A model generated the notes under the pieces. That model made no database searches, was not told where the DNA came from, and saw only the letters and a program-made list of their open reading frames with translations. Below are positions 28,515 to 37,708 of a stretch of 40,372 nt of DNA, piece by piece. A program made the translations under genes and the position numbers. Position 1 is the stretch's first letter. Each line of letters starts with the position of its first letter. The stretch comes from Thiobacillus sp. GTDB lineage: Bacteria > Pseudomonadota > Gammaproteobacteria > Burkholderiales > Thiobacillaceae. The stretch lies in assembly GCA_030679915.1 (NCBI GenBank), contig JAUXRY010000025.1, positions 1-40,372 on the forward strand. Reading direction: 5' to 3'.

Positions 28515-29832
28515 CCTTGCCGTTGTCTGACTCGATCTGCCGTTGAATGCGCTGAGCCGGGAAGGCAACCGAGAAAGTACTGCCTTTGCCCGGAATGGAC
28601 TGGATGTCCAGGCGCGCGCCATGGCGGGTAAGGACGTGTTTGACTATGGCAAGGCCAAGCCCAGTGCCGCCGGTTTCGCGAGAGCGACTGCGGTCAACCC
28701 GGTAAAACCGCTCGGTTAAACGAGGAATATGTTCGGGCGCAATGCCTTCGCCCGTATCGGCGACGGAAAAAACGCCTTCATCGCCCCGCTCACGCCAGGC
28801 CAGTGTGATTTTCCCGCCATCGGGAGTGTAGCGAACGGCGTTGGACACCAGATTACCCAAGGCGCTGCGCACTTCCTGCAAATTGCCTTTCAACCCGGCC
28901 TGGCTGTCCAGCTTCAATTGAATGGTGTGGCGGCCACGGCTCAGTGATTCGGCGTCGGATTTCAATGCCTCTGCCAGATCATGCACATTGATTGGTACGT
29001 CATCCTTGAGTGCGTGGTCGTCACTTTCCAGCTGCGACAACGTCAGCAGGTCATCCAGCAGATGTTGCATGCGCCGAGTGTGGTCGAGCATTAAGTCGAA
29101 ATAGCGCTTGGATTCTGTAGCCGGCAAGTCGGGCGCATCCGCCAGGGTTTCGACAAAACCACCCACCACCGTCAGTGGCGTGCGCAACTCGTGAGAAACA
29201 TTGGCAATGAAATCGCGCCGCATCGCGTCTACGCGCTCGAGGTCGGTGATATCCCGTGCGACCAGCAGTTTTTGCGACGCACCAAACGGCACCAACTGCA
29301 GCGAAAGCGTGACTCCGCGGTTAATCGGAGATTTGCAGACCAGTCGTTTCGAATAATCCACCGCATCGAGAAATTCAAGAAAATGCGCTTGCCGCAGCAG
29401 GTAGCGGATGAACTGACCGCGGTCACGCTCACAATCCAGCCCCAGATATTTCCGCGAGGCGGGGTTGCACCATTCGATCTGGTCGCTGCGGTTAAGAATA
29501 ATCATGCCATCAGGCACGGCCTGCGCGGCGTGTTCAAACTGTTCGAGTGCGTTGGTCAGTTCACTTCGACTGGCTCGCTGACGACGTTGAAGTTTGTCGA
29601 GGCGGTAAAAAATATCGCCCCAGGTGCCGGTGGCATCGGGCGGATCCACTTCATCCGGGTTTTCCAGCCAGCGCGACAGGCGGTATTCTTGCAACAGGCG
29701 GCGCAACATCACAAAAGCCTGAATGCCCGCCAGAAACGTGAGCGCAGCCACCCAGCCCGAATCCGCCCACAACAACAGTGCCACAAACATGACACCGGCC
29801 AACACACCCAGCGGTCGCCACCAGAATCCCAT
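28471..29832 (-). CDS. phoR: Phosphate-regulon sensor histidine kinase PhoR
   Basis: 453 residues. Two hydrophobic segments at about 8-48, a DUF3329-like linker, a PAS domain near 95-200, and the HisKA box FIANVSHELRTPLTVVGGF with phospho-His near 214. The HATPase domain carries LGNLVSNAVRYTPDGGK (N-box), DTGEGIAPEHIPRLTERFYR and GGTGLGLAIVKHVL. It partners with PhoB, 33 bases upstream in the same transcript. It senses phosphate status with the Pst system and phosphorylates PhoB. Slightly longer than the E. coli protein (431). Confidence 0.94.
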   Translation of the reverse strand: MGFWWRPLGVLAGVMFVALLLWADSGWVAALTFLAGIQAFVMLRRLLQEYRLSRWLENPDEVDPPDATGTWGDIFYRLDKLQRRQRASRSELTNALEQFEHAAQAVPDGMIILNRSDQIEWCNPASRKYLGLDCERDRGQFIRYLLRQAHFLEFLDAVDYSKRLVCKSPINRGVTLSLQLVPFGASQKLLVARDITDLERVDAMRRDFIANVSHELRTPLTVVGGFVETLADAPDLPATESKRYFDLMLDHTRRMQHLLDDLLTLSQLESDDHALKDDVPINVHDLAEALKSDAESLSRGRHTIQLKLDSQAGLKGNLQEVRSALGNLVSNAVRYTPDGGKITLAWRERGDEGVFSVADTGEGIAPEHIPRLTERFYRVDRSRSRETGGTGLGLAIVKHVLTRHGARLDIQSIPGKGSTFSVAFPAQRIQRQIESDNGKVIPFPERGQAVGSA

Positions 29833-29865
29833 GTTCAGCCACCCAACGAAATCAAGCTTGGGGGA

Positions 29866-30558
29866 TTATCCCACTTCGACCGAAAAACGATAGCCCGAAC
29901 CCCGAACCGTCTGGACCAGCCCGGCATGATCCGACGGCTCCAGCGCGAGCCGCAGACGGCGGATGTGAACATCCACAGTGCGCTCTTCCACGAACACGTC
30001 GTCGCCCCATACCTGGTCGAGCAGCTGGGCGCGCGAATAAACGCGCTCGGAATGGGTCATGAAAAAATGCAGCAGGCGGAATTCAGTGGGGCCCAACTCC
30101 AGCGTCTGGCCATTCCCCTGCACCCGATGGCGAGCGGGGTCCAGTCTCAGGCCGTTGACTTCAACCGGTTCATCGGTCATTTGCGGCGCCCGGCGGCGCA
30201 GCACCGCCTTGATGCGCGACACCAGTTCGCGTGGCGAAAACGGCTTGGTCATGTAGTCATCCGCACCGGAATCCAGCCCTAGAACCTTGTCGCGTTCTTC
30301 GCCGCGTGCGGTCAGCATGATGATGGGGACGGGTTGATAACGCTCATCGCTACGCAGCCGCTTGCACAAATCGACTCCCGACATGCCAGGCAGCATCCAG
30401 TCAAGCAGGATGACATCGGGTAGCGTGTTTTTAAGGAATTGCAGCGCATGTTCCGCGTCGCCGCTGACGCTGACCTGATGGCCCGCTTTCGTCAGATTGA
30501 ATTTGAGCAGTTCCTGAATACCGGTTTCATCTTCGACCAGCAAAATATTGGCAGCCAT
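29866..30558 (-). CDS. phoB: Phosphate-regulon response regulator PhoB
   Basis: 230 residues. Receiver domain 1-120 with VEDE (8-11), phospho-acceptor Asp near 53 in ILLDWMLPG, and Lys in YMTKPFSPREL. OmpR/PhoB winged helix follows (ELGPTEFRLLHFFMTHSERVYSRAQLLDQVWGDDVFVEERTVDVHIRRLR). GGAGG precedes the ATG. It binds Pho boxes and activates phosphate scavenging genes. Its own promoter carries a Pho box (30601-30622), so it should be autoregulated. First gene of phoB-phoR; divergent from ubiE. Confidence 0.96.
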   Translation of the reverse strand: MAANILLVEDETGIQELLKFNLTKAGHQVSVSGDAEHALQFLKNTLPDVILLDWMLPGMSGVDLCKRLRSDERYQPVPIIMLTARGEERDKVLGLDSGADDYMTKPFSPRELVSRIKAVLRRRAPQMTDEPVEVNGLRLDPARHRVQGNGQTLELGPTEFRLLHFFMTHSERVYSRAQLLDQVWGDDVFVEERTVDVHIRRLRLALEPSDHAGLVQTVRGSGYRFSVEVG

Positions 30559-30588
30559 TGGGCCTCCGGCTTTGTTGCGACAGAACGC

Positions 30589-30622
30589 ATACTATGACGG
30601 CAGTATGACCTATTTATGACAC
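30589..30622 (-). promoter_or_regulatory. Pho box and -10 element of the phoB promoter
   Basis: On the minus strand GTGTCATAAAT (30622-30612) and AGGTCATACTG (30611-30601) are two 11-bp direct repeats carrying GTCAT. They are followed by six bases and TAGTAT (30594-30589) as -10. The 22-bp box, 6-base gap and -10 have the same spacing as the E. coli phoA promoter. A third GTCAT follows in phase (30598-30594). Confidence 0.85.
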
Positions 30623-30696
30623 CCGCTGATGCCCGCGAACCCCTGCCAGCCCACGCACTGGTAGAATTCACGGGTTACCCTTCGATTCCGTCTGCC

Positions 30697-31431
30697 ATGG
30701 ATAAAACCACCCATTTCGGCTACAAGCAGGTTGCCGAATCCGAAAAAGCCGCCAAGGTAGCCGAGGTGTTCCACTCGGTTGCCGCACAGTACGACGTCAT
30801 GAACGACCTCATGTCAGCCGGCCTGCACCGCTTGTGGAAACGGTTTGCCGTGGCGCAAGCGGGGTTGCGACCTGGGATGAAAGTGCTGGATGTAGCCGGC
30901 GGAACCGCCGATCTGACCCGACTGTTTTTGAAGGAAGTTGGCGAGACCGGCACGGTGCTGCTCACCGATATCAATTTCTCCATGCTGCGCGAAGGCCGCG
31001 ACCGCATGCTGAACGAGGGCAGAACACCGCCCGCGGTGCAGTGCGACGGCGAGCGGCTGCCGTTTCCTTCCAACCATTTCGATTGCGTTTCCGTGGCCTT
31101 TGGCCTGCGCAACATGACGCACAAGGATCAGGCGCTGGCCGAAATGCACCGTGTACTGAAACCAGGTGGCCGGCTACTGGTGCTGGAATTCTCCAAGGTG
31201 TGGAAGCCACTGGAGCCGGTCTACGACCTGTATTCGTTCAAGCTGTTGCCGCTGATGGGCAAGCTCATCGCCAAGGATGCTGCCAGCTACCAGTATCTGG
31301 CCGAGTCGATCCGCATGCACCCCGGCCAGGAAGAACTCAAGACCATGATAGAAACGGCCGGCTTCGCCAAGGTCAGCTATCACAACCTGACCGCCGGCGT
31401 GGTGGCTCTGCATAAAGGCTTCAAGGTTTGA
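30697..31431 (+). CDS. ubiE: Ubiquinone/menaquinone C-methyltransferase UbiE
   Basis: 244 residues from ATG 30697; the longer open frame to 30616 overlaps the phoB promoter and is not used. SAM-binding motif I is [33 protein letters not shown] start ([20 protein letters not shown]) and [33 protein letters not shown] are family signatures. It methylates the quinone ring (C5 demethoxyubiquinol or demethylmenaquinol). It begins the ubiE-ubiJ-ubiB run, all overlapping or touching, so one operon. Confidence 0.96.
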   Translation: MDKTTHFGYKQVAESEKAAKVAEVFHSVAAQYDVMNDLMSAGLHRLWKRFAVAQAGLRPGMKVLDVAGGTADLTRLFLKEVGETGTVLLTDINFSMLREGRDRMLNEGRTPPAVQCDGERLPFPSNHFDCVSVAFGLRNMTHKDQALAEMHRVLKPGGRLLVLEFSKVWKPLEPVYDLYSFKLLPLMGKLIAKDAASYQYLAESIRMHPGQEELKTMIETAGFAKVSYHNLTAGVVALHKGFKV

Positions 31432-32021
31432 TTCCGCTGGGTTTAAGCACATCGAGCCTCATTGAGCGCAGCCTGAATCACCTGCTGCTGCAATCGCCCG
31501 GTGCGACCGAGGCACTGTTGCGCCACGCCGGGTGCAGCGTGCGCTTTGACTTGACCCTTAAGCAATTCGATTTCCGAATTGCCGATGATGGCTGTTTTTC
31601 GGAATCGATAACCGACACCCCCGACGCCGTCATTCGCCCTACTCCCGCGCTTCTCACCCGCCTGCCGTTTTTTGGCCGCGAAGCGCTGCGCCATGCCGAA
31701 TATAGCGGTGATCCCGCGCTACTCGCCACGCTCGATCGCGTCTTCAAACAGTTGAATTGGGACGTTGAAGCCGATCTTGCGCCATTGGTCGGCGACATGG
31801 CCGCACATCGCCTGCATGCACTGGGACGCGAAATGCTCGCCGGGGTAACCCAGGCTGTTTCCGCGCTCAGCCATAACGCCAGCGAATACCTGGTCGAGGA
31901 AGCCGAATTGATGGCCCGTACGGTCGATGTCACACGCTTCAATCGCGACGTGGATGTCCTCGACGACGACGTCGCGCGGCTGGATGCCCGGTTGCGTTTG
32001 CTTGAGGCAGGAGACATATGA
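31428..32021 (+). CDS. ubiJ: Ubiquinone biosynthesis accessory factor UbiJ
   Basis: 197 residues with a TTG start at 31428 that overlaps the ubiE stop (TTGA); this is the only start consistent with coupling. SCP2-like N-terminal half with [37 protein letters not shown], then a helical C-terminal half that ends in a coiled region. UbiJ, with UbiK, forms a lipid-binding scaffold for the soluble ubiquinone complex. Position between ubiE and ubiB is the standard arrangement and is the main evidence for its name. Its stop overlaps the ubiB ATG. Confidence 0.88.
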   Translation: MIPLGLSTSSLIERSLNHLLLQSPGATEALLRHAGCSVRFDLTLKQFDFRIADDGCFSESITDTPDAVIRPTPALLTRLPFFGREALRHAEYSGDPALLATLDRVFKQLNWDVEADLAPLVGDMAAHRLHALGREMLAGVTQAVSALSHNASEYLVEEAELMARTVDVTRFNRDVDVLDDDVARLDARLRLLEAGDI

Positions 32022-33544
32022 AACTGTTGCGTCTGATCCGCATTCTGACCATCGGCCTGCGCTTCGGGCTGGAAGAGTTTTTCCTCGGCCACGAACGCGT
32101 TCGGCCGCTACGCTGGCTGGTACGCGCCACTTTGTTTTGGCGTCCGCTTACCGAGCCACGCGGCGTCCGTCTGCGTCGCGCGCTAGAAGCGCTGGGCCCG
32201 ATTTTCGTCAAGTTCGGGCAGATGCTCTCGACCCGGCGCGACTTGATCCCGCTCGATATCGCCGACGAGCTTGCCCTGTTGCAAGATCAGGTCCCGCCGT
32301 TTCCCTCGATTCAAGCCATCGCCACGCTGGAGGCCACCTACAAAAAATCCCTCACCGAAGTCTTTGCCGAATTTGACGCCACACCGATTGCATCGGCTTC
32401 GGTCGCTCAGGTCCATTTCGCACGGCTGCACGACGGCACTGCGGTCGCAGTAAAAGTATTGCGTCCCGGCATCGCCCCGGTGATCGCACATGACGTGTCG
32501 CTGCTCTATGCCGCTGCCGGACTGATCGAGAAACTGTTCGCCGATGGCAAGCGACTGCGCCCACGCGAAGTCGTGTCCGAGTTCGAAAAGCATCTGGAAG
32601 ACGAACTCGATCTGATGCGCGAATCTGCCAACTGCTCGCAGTTACGGCGCAATTTCACCGACTCACCACTGTTACTGGTGCCCGAAGTGTATTGGGACTA
32701 CTGTGGCCGCGACGTGATGGTGATGGATCGCATGGACGGCATTCCAGTGAGCCAGATCGAGCGCCTGCGCGCATCCGGTGTGGATATCCCCAAACTCGCC
32801 GCCACCGGAGTGGAAATTTTCTTCACCCAGGTGTTCCGCGATGGTTTCTTCCATGCCGACATGCACCCCGGCAACATTCTGGTTCGCGCCGGCTCCGAAC
32901 AATACATCGCGCTCGACTTCGGCATCATGGGCACGCTCACCGAAGTCGATAAGCAGTATCTGGCGCGAAACTTCCTCGCCTTCTTTCAACGCGATTACAA
33001 AGCCGTAGCACTGGCACATCTGGAATCCGGCTGGGTGCCGGCCGACACCCGCATCGACGAACTCGAAGCGGCAGTGCGAGCCGTGTGCGAGCCGGTATTC
33101 GACCGCCCGCTGAAGGACATTTCATTTGGCCGAGTGCTGTTGCAGCTGTTCCAGGCTTCGCGCCGCTTCAACGTCGAAATCCAGCCGCAACTGGTGCTAC
33201 TGCAAAAAACCCTGCTCAATATCGAAGGCCTCGGCCGCCAGCTCGACCCCGAACTGGACTTGTGGAAAACCGCCAAACCGTTCCTCGAACGCTGGATGAA
33301 CGAGCAGATAGGCTGGCGCGCGTTGCTGAAAAACCTGCAGACCGAAGCCCCGAAATGGGCCGCCCTGTTGCCACAAATCCCACGACTGGCGCATCAGGCG
33401 CTGAATGAAAACAGGCTGACCCAGCTAGAATCCGGCCTTACGCTCATGCTGCGCCAGCAGCACGCCCGCAACCGCTGGCTCGGCATTATCGCCACCATAC
33501 TGGCGCTGTCGACAGCGACGCTCTGCTGGATGGTTTTTGCCTGA
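32018..33544 (+). CDS. ubiB: Atypical protein-kinase-like ubiquinone factor UbiB
   Basis: 508 residues. The ADCK/UbiB family signature is complete: KFGQ motif in [17 protein letters not shown] (near 65), the nucleotide-binding lysine in [18 protein letters not shown] and LDFG. A C-terminal hydrophobic segment ([21 protein letters not shown]) anchors it to the membrane. It supports early ubiquinone steps, probably by an ATPase that extracts lipophilic intermediates. ATG overlaps the ubiJ stop (ATGA). Confidence 0.96.
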   Translation: MKLLRLIRILTIGLRFGLEEFFLGHERVRPLRWLVRATLFWRPLTEPRGVRLRRALEALGPIFVKFGQMLSTRRDLIPLDIADELALLQDQVPPFPSIQAIATLEATYKKSLTEVFAEFDATPIASASVAQVHFARLHDGTAVAVKVLRPGIAPVIAHDVSLLYAAAGLIEKLFADGKRLRPREVVSEFEKHLEDELDLMRESANCSQLRRNFTDSPLLLVPEVYWDYCGRDVMVMDRMDGIPVSQIERLRASGVDIPKLAATGVEIFFTQVFRDGFFHADMHPGNILVRAGSEQYIALDFGIMGTLTEVDKQYLARNFLAFFQRDYKAVALAHLESGWVPADTRIDELEAAVRAVCEPVFDRPLKDISFGRVLLQLFQASRRFNVEIQPQLVLLQKTLLNIEGLGRQLDPELDLWKTAKPFLERWMNEQIGWRALLKNLQTEAPKWAALLPQIPRLAHQALNENRLTQLESGLTLMLRQQHARNRWLGIIATILALSTATLCWMVFA

Positions 33545-33556
33545 CACTCGCGCTGC

Positions 33557-33582
33557 AAAAAAACGGGGCTTATCGCCCCGTT
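33557..33582 (-). terminator. Terminator for the fcc genes on the minus strand
   Basis: AACGGGGC 33562-33569, loop TTATC, GCCCCGTT 33575-33582; on the minus strand the stem is followed by seven T residues (33557-33563). It lies 28 bases after the fccB stop. For the plus-strand ubiB transcript the stem lacks a T-tract, so it is weaker in that direction. Confidence 0.85.
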
Positions 33583-33610
33583 ACAAACTAATCGCCATCT
33601 GATGACGTAC

Positions 33611-34914
33611 TTAAGCAAAGGTCTCGCTCATCAGGTTATCGAACCACTTCTCCATTTCTTCATATTGATCCTTGTTGATATACGTAGACTCGGTCGCTGA
33701 ACCTCCCACGACCTTCATGCTCTTGCTTAGCGTGTCGTACGCATAGACTGCGGACAGCCAGGAAGCCGTTTCCATCGTAATTGGGGTGTAGCAGGATGAG
33801 TTGGTGACTGGCAAGAGATCTGGAGCCTGCCCCATCAGCGAACGCACGATAGCGTCGGCGCAAACCTTACCCTCCTGATTAGCGATGTGGCCGGCTTTGG
33901 CCTGGGTAGTGGCAGAAGAATCACCGATGATATGGATGCTCTTTGCGCCGCTCACGGTAGATTCATAGCTCAGCATGTCCACACCGGCAAAGCGACCGTT
34001 GGTCGCATTATTGAGCCCAGCAGTCGTCACAATCTTGCCCGCCCTTTGATCCGGTATGGCATTGATCACGTTGGCTTTGATTGGGCCCCAATTGGTGTCG
34101 AGGATCCGGTTAGTGGCATCGATACTGAGCACGGTGGATGCCGGCCTGTATTCAATCACGCCAGCATGGATGCTGTTGAAAGCCTTGGTGAAATTGTTTT
34201 TCTCGGCAGTTATAGCAGCGTTTTCGTCGAGAATCAGAACCTTGCTGCGCGGCTTGTAGGTTTTCAGATAATCTGCCACTACACAAGCGCGTTCATAAGG
34301 ACCAGGCGGGCAGCGATAGGGTGCGGCGGGAATAGTCAGCACGAACAAGCCACCCGCTGGCATGGCATTAAGCTGGTCTCGCAAGTTGGTAGTTTGGGCA
34401 CCGGCCTGCCAGGCATGTGGGATGGCCGTTTGCGCTGATACTGTTTCCAGACCCGGTATCACATCAAACTGGATGCCCGGCGAGAGAACCAGGCGGTCAT
34501 AGCCCAACCTGGCGCCGGTTGATAGCATGACTTGCTGGGAGACAGGGTCTATGTTCGTCACCTCGGCTTGAATCACATTGATGCCGTAGTTTTTTGCCAG
34601 ATCAGCATAGCCATAGGTCAGCTGCAGAATGGTCTTCTTGCCATACAACACGCTATTACTGAGGATATTGGAAATGTAGTTCGGGGCTTTCTCGATCAGA
34701 GTCACTTTTACGTCGCTGCCGCCCCATAGACGTAGGTATTTAGCAACCGCCGCCCCCCCATGCCGCCGCCCACAACAAGAACGTGTCCATAGGCTCCAGT
34801 TGGAACAGGAACGCCCTCAGGCCTGGTGGCCGCACGCGCTTGTTGCGGCAACAGTAATCCAGCACCCGTAACTCCCAGCGCTTTAAGAAAATTTCTGCGT
34901 TGATGCATATTCAT
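33611..34914 (-). pseudogene. fccB: Flavocytochrome c sulfide dehydrogenase flavoprotein subunit, frameshifted
   Basis: Read as one gene with a one-base frameshift in a seven-G run (34753-34759, minus strand). Frame 1 gives a twin-arginine signal (RRNFLKALGVTGAGLLLPQQARA) and VLVVGGGMGG, then runs into a stop after GAAAT. Frame 2 resumes with AVAKYLRLWGGSDVKVTLIEKAP, exactly the expected FAD-binding continuation. The rest has the FCSD cysteines (YRCPPGPYERACVV and NSSCYTPI), the GDSSATTQAKAGHIANQEGK FAD/active-site segment, and a full C-terminus. One extra G restores the whole protein, about 434 residues. It would oxidise sulfide and pass electrons to the cytochrome FccA. Either inactivated, phase-variable, or a sequencing error. 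Start ATG 34914 has AAGGG. Confidence 0.87.
34753..34759 (-). repeat. Seven-base G homopolymer at the fccB frameshift (C on the plus strand)
   Basis: Seven consecutive C bases on the plus strand. Eight would keep the reading frame. Homopolymers of this length are the usual sites both of sequencing miscounts and of slipped-strand phase variation. Confidence 0.9.
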
Positions 34915-34942
34915 GTCAAACCCTTTCGGCTGGTGCAGTCTG

Positions 34943-35326
34943 TCAAGGCTGCTGTTTGGATAAGTAGTCGGCAATCAGCTTGATTTGCGTGGGGGTGTAG
35001 CCTCTAGCGTGGACATACATCATGTATGTCCCTGACGGCTTCTGACGCATCTCGTTCATCTCTTCCACTATCGAAGATGCCGACTTCCCTGCCAGGCTTG
35101 CCATGCCGTGGCCGTTCGTGCCGTGACACTGAAAACAATTGGACGCCAACAGGCGACCAGGATGGTTGATCGTTGTGGCACCGCTGGTGTAAGGCGTCGA
35201 GCTTGTACTGCTGCTGCCCTCGTCCCGCGACCCGGAATATCTCGTATCGTCATCAGCCCACAGCGCAGGCGCCAGGGCTAAGCCTGCAACTGCCATCAAA
35301 GTGGCCGTTCTGTAACCATATTTCAT
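34943..35326 (-). CDS. fccA: Monoheme cytochrome c subunit of sulfide dehydrogenase
   Basis: About 127 residues from ATG 35326 (GAGGAG upstream). Signal peptide at 1-24 (ending ALWA). A serine-rich linker follows, then one CxxCH heme site (CFQCH, 64-68) with TYMMYVHARGYTPTQIKLIADYLS, where a Met can be the sixth ligand and the end resembles FccA-type cytochromes. A periplasmic electron carrier partnering the flavoprotein encoded 28 bases downstream. The gene pair together suggests sulfide oxidation. The linker of Ser/Thr/Gly is unusually long. Confidence 0.88.
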   Translation of the reverse strand: MKYGYRTATLMAVAGLALAPALWADDDTRYSGSRDEGSSSTSSTPYTSGATTINHPGRLLASNCFQCHGTNGHGMASLAGKSASSIVEEMNEMRQKPSGTYMMYVHARGYTPTQIKLIADYLSKQQP

Positions 35327-35389
35327 GACCCAACTCCTCAATTGTTAACGTAGTGAGCAACATGGCGAGCCATGCACCAATAACGTTAT

Positions 35390-35406
35390 GTGTAAATTAT
35401 TTACAC
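35390..35406. promoter_or_regulatory. Near-palindrome 1, probable operator
   Basis: GTGTAAATTATTTACAC: 7-bp arms (GTGTAAA/TTTACAC) around TTA. It lies in the divergent spacer, 64 bases before the fccA ATG on the minus strand, and about 93 bases before the DUF6502 start. Confidence 0.6.
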
Positions 35407-35473
35407 GTCAAGGAGAGTTTGAAATTCGTTTTAAGGCTAATCAAAAGGACACTAGTGTTATATTTGCAAAAGC

Positions 35474-35490
35474 GTGTAAATTATTTGCAC
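35474..35490. promoter_or_regulatory. Near-palindrome 2, second copy of the same site
   Basis: GTGTAAATTATTTGCAC: same as copy 1 except one arm base. Centre-to-centre distance is 84 bases, close to eight helical turns, so a regulator bound to both could loop the spacer. It sits right before the DUF6502 start. Confidence 0.6.
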
Positions 35491-35498
35491 ATTTAACA

Positions 35499-36359
35499 AT
35501 GCCAGAACCCGGTGTAGCCCATATCCCAGTTTCCCCTCCCAGCTCACTTACGGCCGCCGTAAGGCGTTTGCTGCGTCCGCTGGTCAAATTGCTACTGCAC
35601 TACAGCGTTCAATACCCCGCCCTGACCAATCTGCTCAAGCAGACCTATGTAGAAGTGGCCACCACAATGCCCATCGAAGGAAAAGCTCAAACCGATAGCC
35701 GGCTGAGCCTGCTCACGGGCATCCACCGGCTGGATATAAAACGGCTGCGAAATGAAATTGCCTGCGGCGATGAGGGACCGTCGATGTCAGTATCCCTCGG
35801 CGCCCAAATCGTGGCGCGTTGGACGGCCAATGTCGAATATCTGGATAAAAAAGGCCGTCCTCTGCCCCTGCATCGGCTCGAGAGTGTGGGCGGTCTCATG
35901 AGTTTCGAGTCGTTGGTGCGTTCAGTCAGCAAGGACATCCGACCGCGCGTTGTTCTGGATGAATGGCTCCGCCTGGGAGTCGCTCGAGTCGATAGTCTTG
36001 ACCGCGTCGAACTGATAACTGATGCGTTTGTGCCCACCCACGGGCTTAACGAAAAAATGTTTTATCTGGGAAAAAACGTCCACGACCATCTGGGTGCGTG
36101 CGCGCACAACCTGACTCGTCCCGATGCCCCCCCCCTGCTCGAACGCAGCGTTTATTACGACCATTTGAGCAAGGATTCAACACTCATTTTGTCAGGCTAC
36201 GCCCGACAGCTTTCCAGCCATGCCATGCAAGCTTTAAGCCAAAAAGCGATGGAACTGCAGGAACATGACCACCAGGATGCCGATGCCCGCTATCGAGTGA
36301 CTTATGGCCAGTATTTTTACCAGGCCAACGAGTTAGAGGAGCCGGGCACACAATCATGA
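35499..36359 (+). CDS. DUF6502 family protein
   Basis: About 286 residues from ATG 35499. The frame is open back to 35388, but that ATG lies inside palindrome 1 and gives a low-quality N-terminus. It starts MPEPGVAHIPVSPPSSL, followed by VRRLLRPLVKLLLHYSVQYPALTNLLKQTYVEVA, the typical helical DUF6502 start that resembles a helix-turn-helix region, then TGIHRLDIKRLRNE. The C-terminal half has a second conserved block (NVHDHLGACAHNL). Function is not established; a DNA-binding role is a guess from the N-terminal helices. The stop overlaps the next ATG (ATGA), coupling it to the DUF5666 protein. Such pairing seems recurrent in betaproteobacteria, from memory. Confidence 0.75.
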   Translation: MPEPGVAHIPVSPPSSLTAAVRRLLRPLVKLLLHYSVQYPALTNLLKQTYVEVATTMPIEGKAQTDSRLSLLTGIHRLDIKRLRNEIACGDEGPSMSVSLGAQIVARWTANVEYLDKKGRPLPLHRLESVGGLMSFESLVRSVSKDIRPRVVLDEWLRLGVARVDSLDRVELITDAFVPTHGLNEKMFYLGKNVHDHLGACAHNLTRPDAPPLLERSVYYDHLSKDSTLILSGYARQLSSHAMQALSQKAMELQEHDHQDADARYRVTYGQYFYQANELEEPGTQS

Positions 36360-37708
36360 ATCGCTGGCGCCAAACCTTGTTGGGATTGGTTACGTTGACA
36401 CTGGCTCCCACGCTTTACGCCGCCAACCCCTGCGTAACCGGCGGCGCACCCATGATGCGCGACGGCAGCGGCAGCGGCGGTACGGGCATCGCGCAAGGCA
36501 AGCTATCGGTTGATGGCGACGGCAGCGGAACCGGCGGCACCGGTCGCTCAGTCGAAGTCGATGGTGTGATCACCGGATTTGCCAGCATTTGCGTGAACGG
36601 CCTGGAGTTGAACTATCTCCCTTCCACCCCCATCACGATCAATGGCAATGCAGCTTCGGCCAAAGACCTGAGAGTCGGCCAAGTCGTGCGTGCACTGGCT
36701 CATGGTCAGGGCGATCAACTGGCGCTGCGGCATATTCGTATCCGCCATCTGCTTGTCGCCCAGGTGGATGAACTGGCGCCGGGCAAGATTCGCGCGCAAG
36801 GTCGTAGCATCACCATCATCCCGAATATGGCACTGCCCGCCGGTCTAGCCCCCGGCGTCAAAGTGGCGGTCAGCGGTTTTGCCGACGTGCAGGGTCACGT
36901 TGTCGCCACACGTCTGGATGTGGTGCCCAATGACACGCCCGACAGCATCGAGGGCGTAGTGCATCGCACCTCCCAAGGCCGGCTGGTTATCGATAACGTT
37001 GCACTGGGTGGGGATCTATCCAAACTCGAGCCCGGCGATATCATTCGCGCCGAAGGCCGCTACGCGGCTGGATGGATGCAAATTACCCGGCACGAGCGCG
37101 AAGAACGTGCCATGACTGTGGATCGCGTTGTCATCCAGGGCTTTGTCCGCCACGCTGCGCTTTCCGAACTCAACGTCAATGGCCAGCGTTTCCTGATCGA
37201 TTCTCGTACCCAGATCAAGCAGCCACCCCGCGCTGGAGAATGGGCAAAAGTCGATGCCACCCGCGAGGGACGCCATTACCATGCGCGTGAAGTTGAAACA
37301 CACACCCAGCCTGAAAATGACATGCTCAAGCCTGCCCAGGGCAAGGACAACGCCCCCCGGCGCGCCGGACGCCAGGAGAAAACACACGCCCAAGATGAAG
37401 AACGCAGTTCTGAATTTACGGTTGAGCATTCAAGCCGGGAAACCGAGGCGATCGAACGACCAGAAGCACCTGAAAAAGTCGAAGCCCCAGAACGTATCGA
37501 ACGACCCGAAAAAATCGAAGCGCCTGAACGTGTCGAACGCCCTGAAACTATCGAAGCCCCGGAGCGCATCGAGCGACCCGAGAAAATAGAGGCCCCAGAA
37601 CGCATCGAGCGACCCGAGAAATTCGAAGCGCCTGAACGTGTCGAACGTCCTGAAAAGATCGAAGCGCCCGAGCGCATCGAACGTCCCGAGAAAATCGAAA
37701 TTCACTAG
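36356..37708 (+). CDS. DUF5666 domain secreted protein with C-terminal charged repeat tail
   Basis: 450 residues. Signal peptide at 1-22 (ending LYA), so exported. Residues 38-64 hold two DGSG(S/T)GGTG repeats. Residues 65-320 contain DUF5666-type beta modules (VDGVITGFASICVNGLELNYL, and SIEGVVHRTSQGRLVIDNVALGGDL), each OB-like. The C-terminus is an Arg/Glu/Pro repeat of six EAPERIERPEKI units (37481-37696), reminiscent of flexible, charged cell-wall spacers. No membrane anchor. Overlaps the DUF6502 stop. Role unknown; family members are annotated only as domain of unknown function. Confidence 0.82.
   Translation: MNRWRQTLLGLVTLTLAPTLYAANPCVTGGAPMMRDGSGSGGTGIAQGKLSVDGDGSGTGGTGRSVEVDGVITGFASICVNGLELNYLPSTPITINGNAASAKDLRVGQVVRALAHGQGDQLALRHIRIRHLLVAQVDELAPGKIRAQGRSITIIPNMALPAGLAPGVKVAVSGFADVQGHVVATRLDVVPNDTPDSIEGVVHRTSQGRLVIDNVALGGDLSKLEPGDIIRAEGRYAAGWMQITRHEREERAMTVDRVVIQGFVRHAALSELNVNGQRFLIDSRTQIKQPPRAGEWAKVDATREGRHYHAREVETHTQPENDMLKPAQGKDNAPRRAGRQEKTHAQDEERSSEFTVEHSSRETEAIERPEAPEKVEAPERIERPEKIEAPERVERPETIEAPERIERPEKIEAPERIERPEKFEAPERVERPEKIEAPERIERPEKIEIH
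37481..37696 (+). repeat. Six in-frame 36-bp repeats encoding EAPERIERPEKI
   Basis: Units begin at 37481, 37517, 37553, 37589, 37625 and 37661, each 36 bases, with few substitutions (I/V, K/T, I/F). They encode a proline-, glutamate- and arginine-rich tail with four acidic and three basic residues per unit. Period is 12 residues, in frame, so the copy number can vary without a frameshift. Confidence 0.95.

Noticed and set aside
29191-30282. 363-codon plus-strand frame
   Set aside because: Antisense of phoR and phoB, which are certain from their motifs.
35390-35406. TyrR box (TGTAAA-N6-TTTACA) or FNR/ANR box
   Set aside because: The centre is 3 bases instead of 6, and the arms do not match TTGAT/ATCAA.
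35388-35498. Upstream ATG extension of the DUF6502 gene
   Set aside because: It starts inside palindrome 1 and yields an N-terminus unlike the family; the ATG at 35499 fits better.
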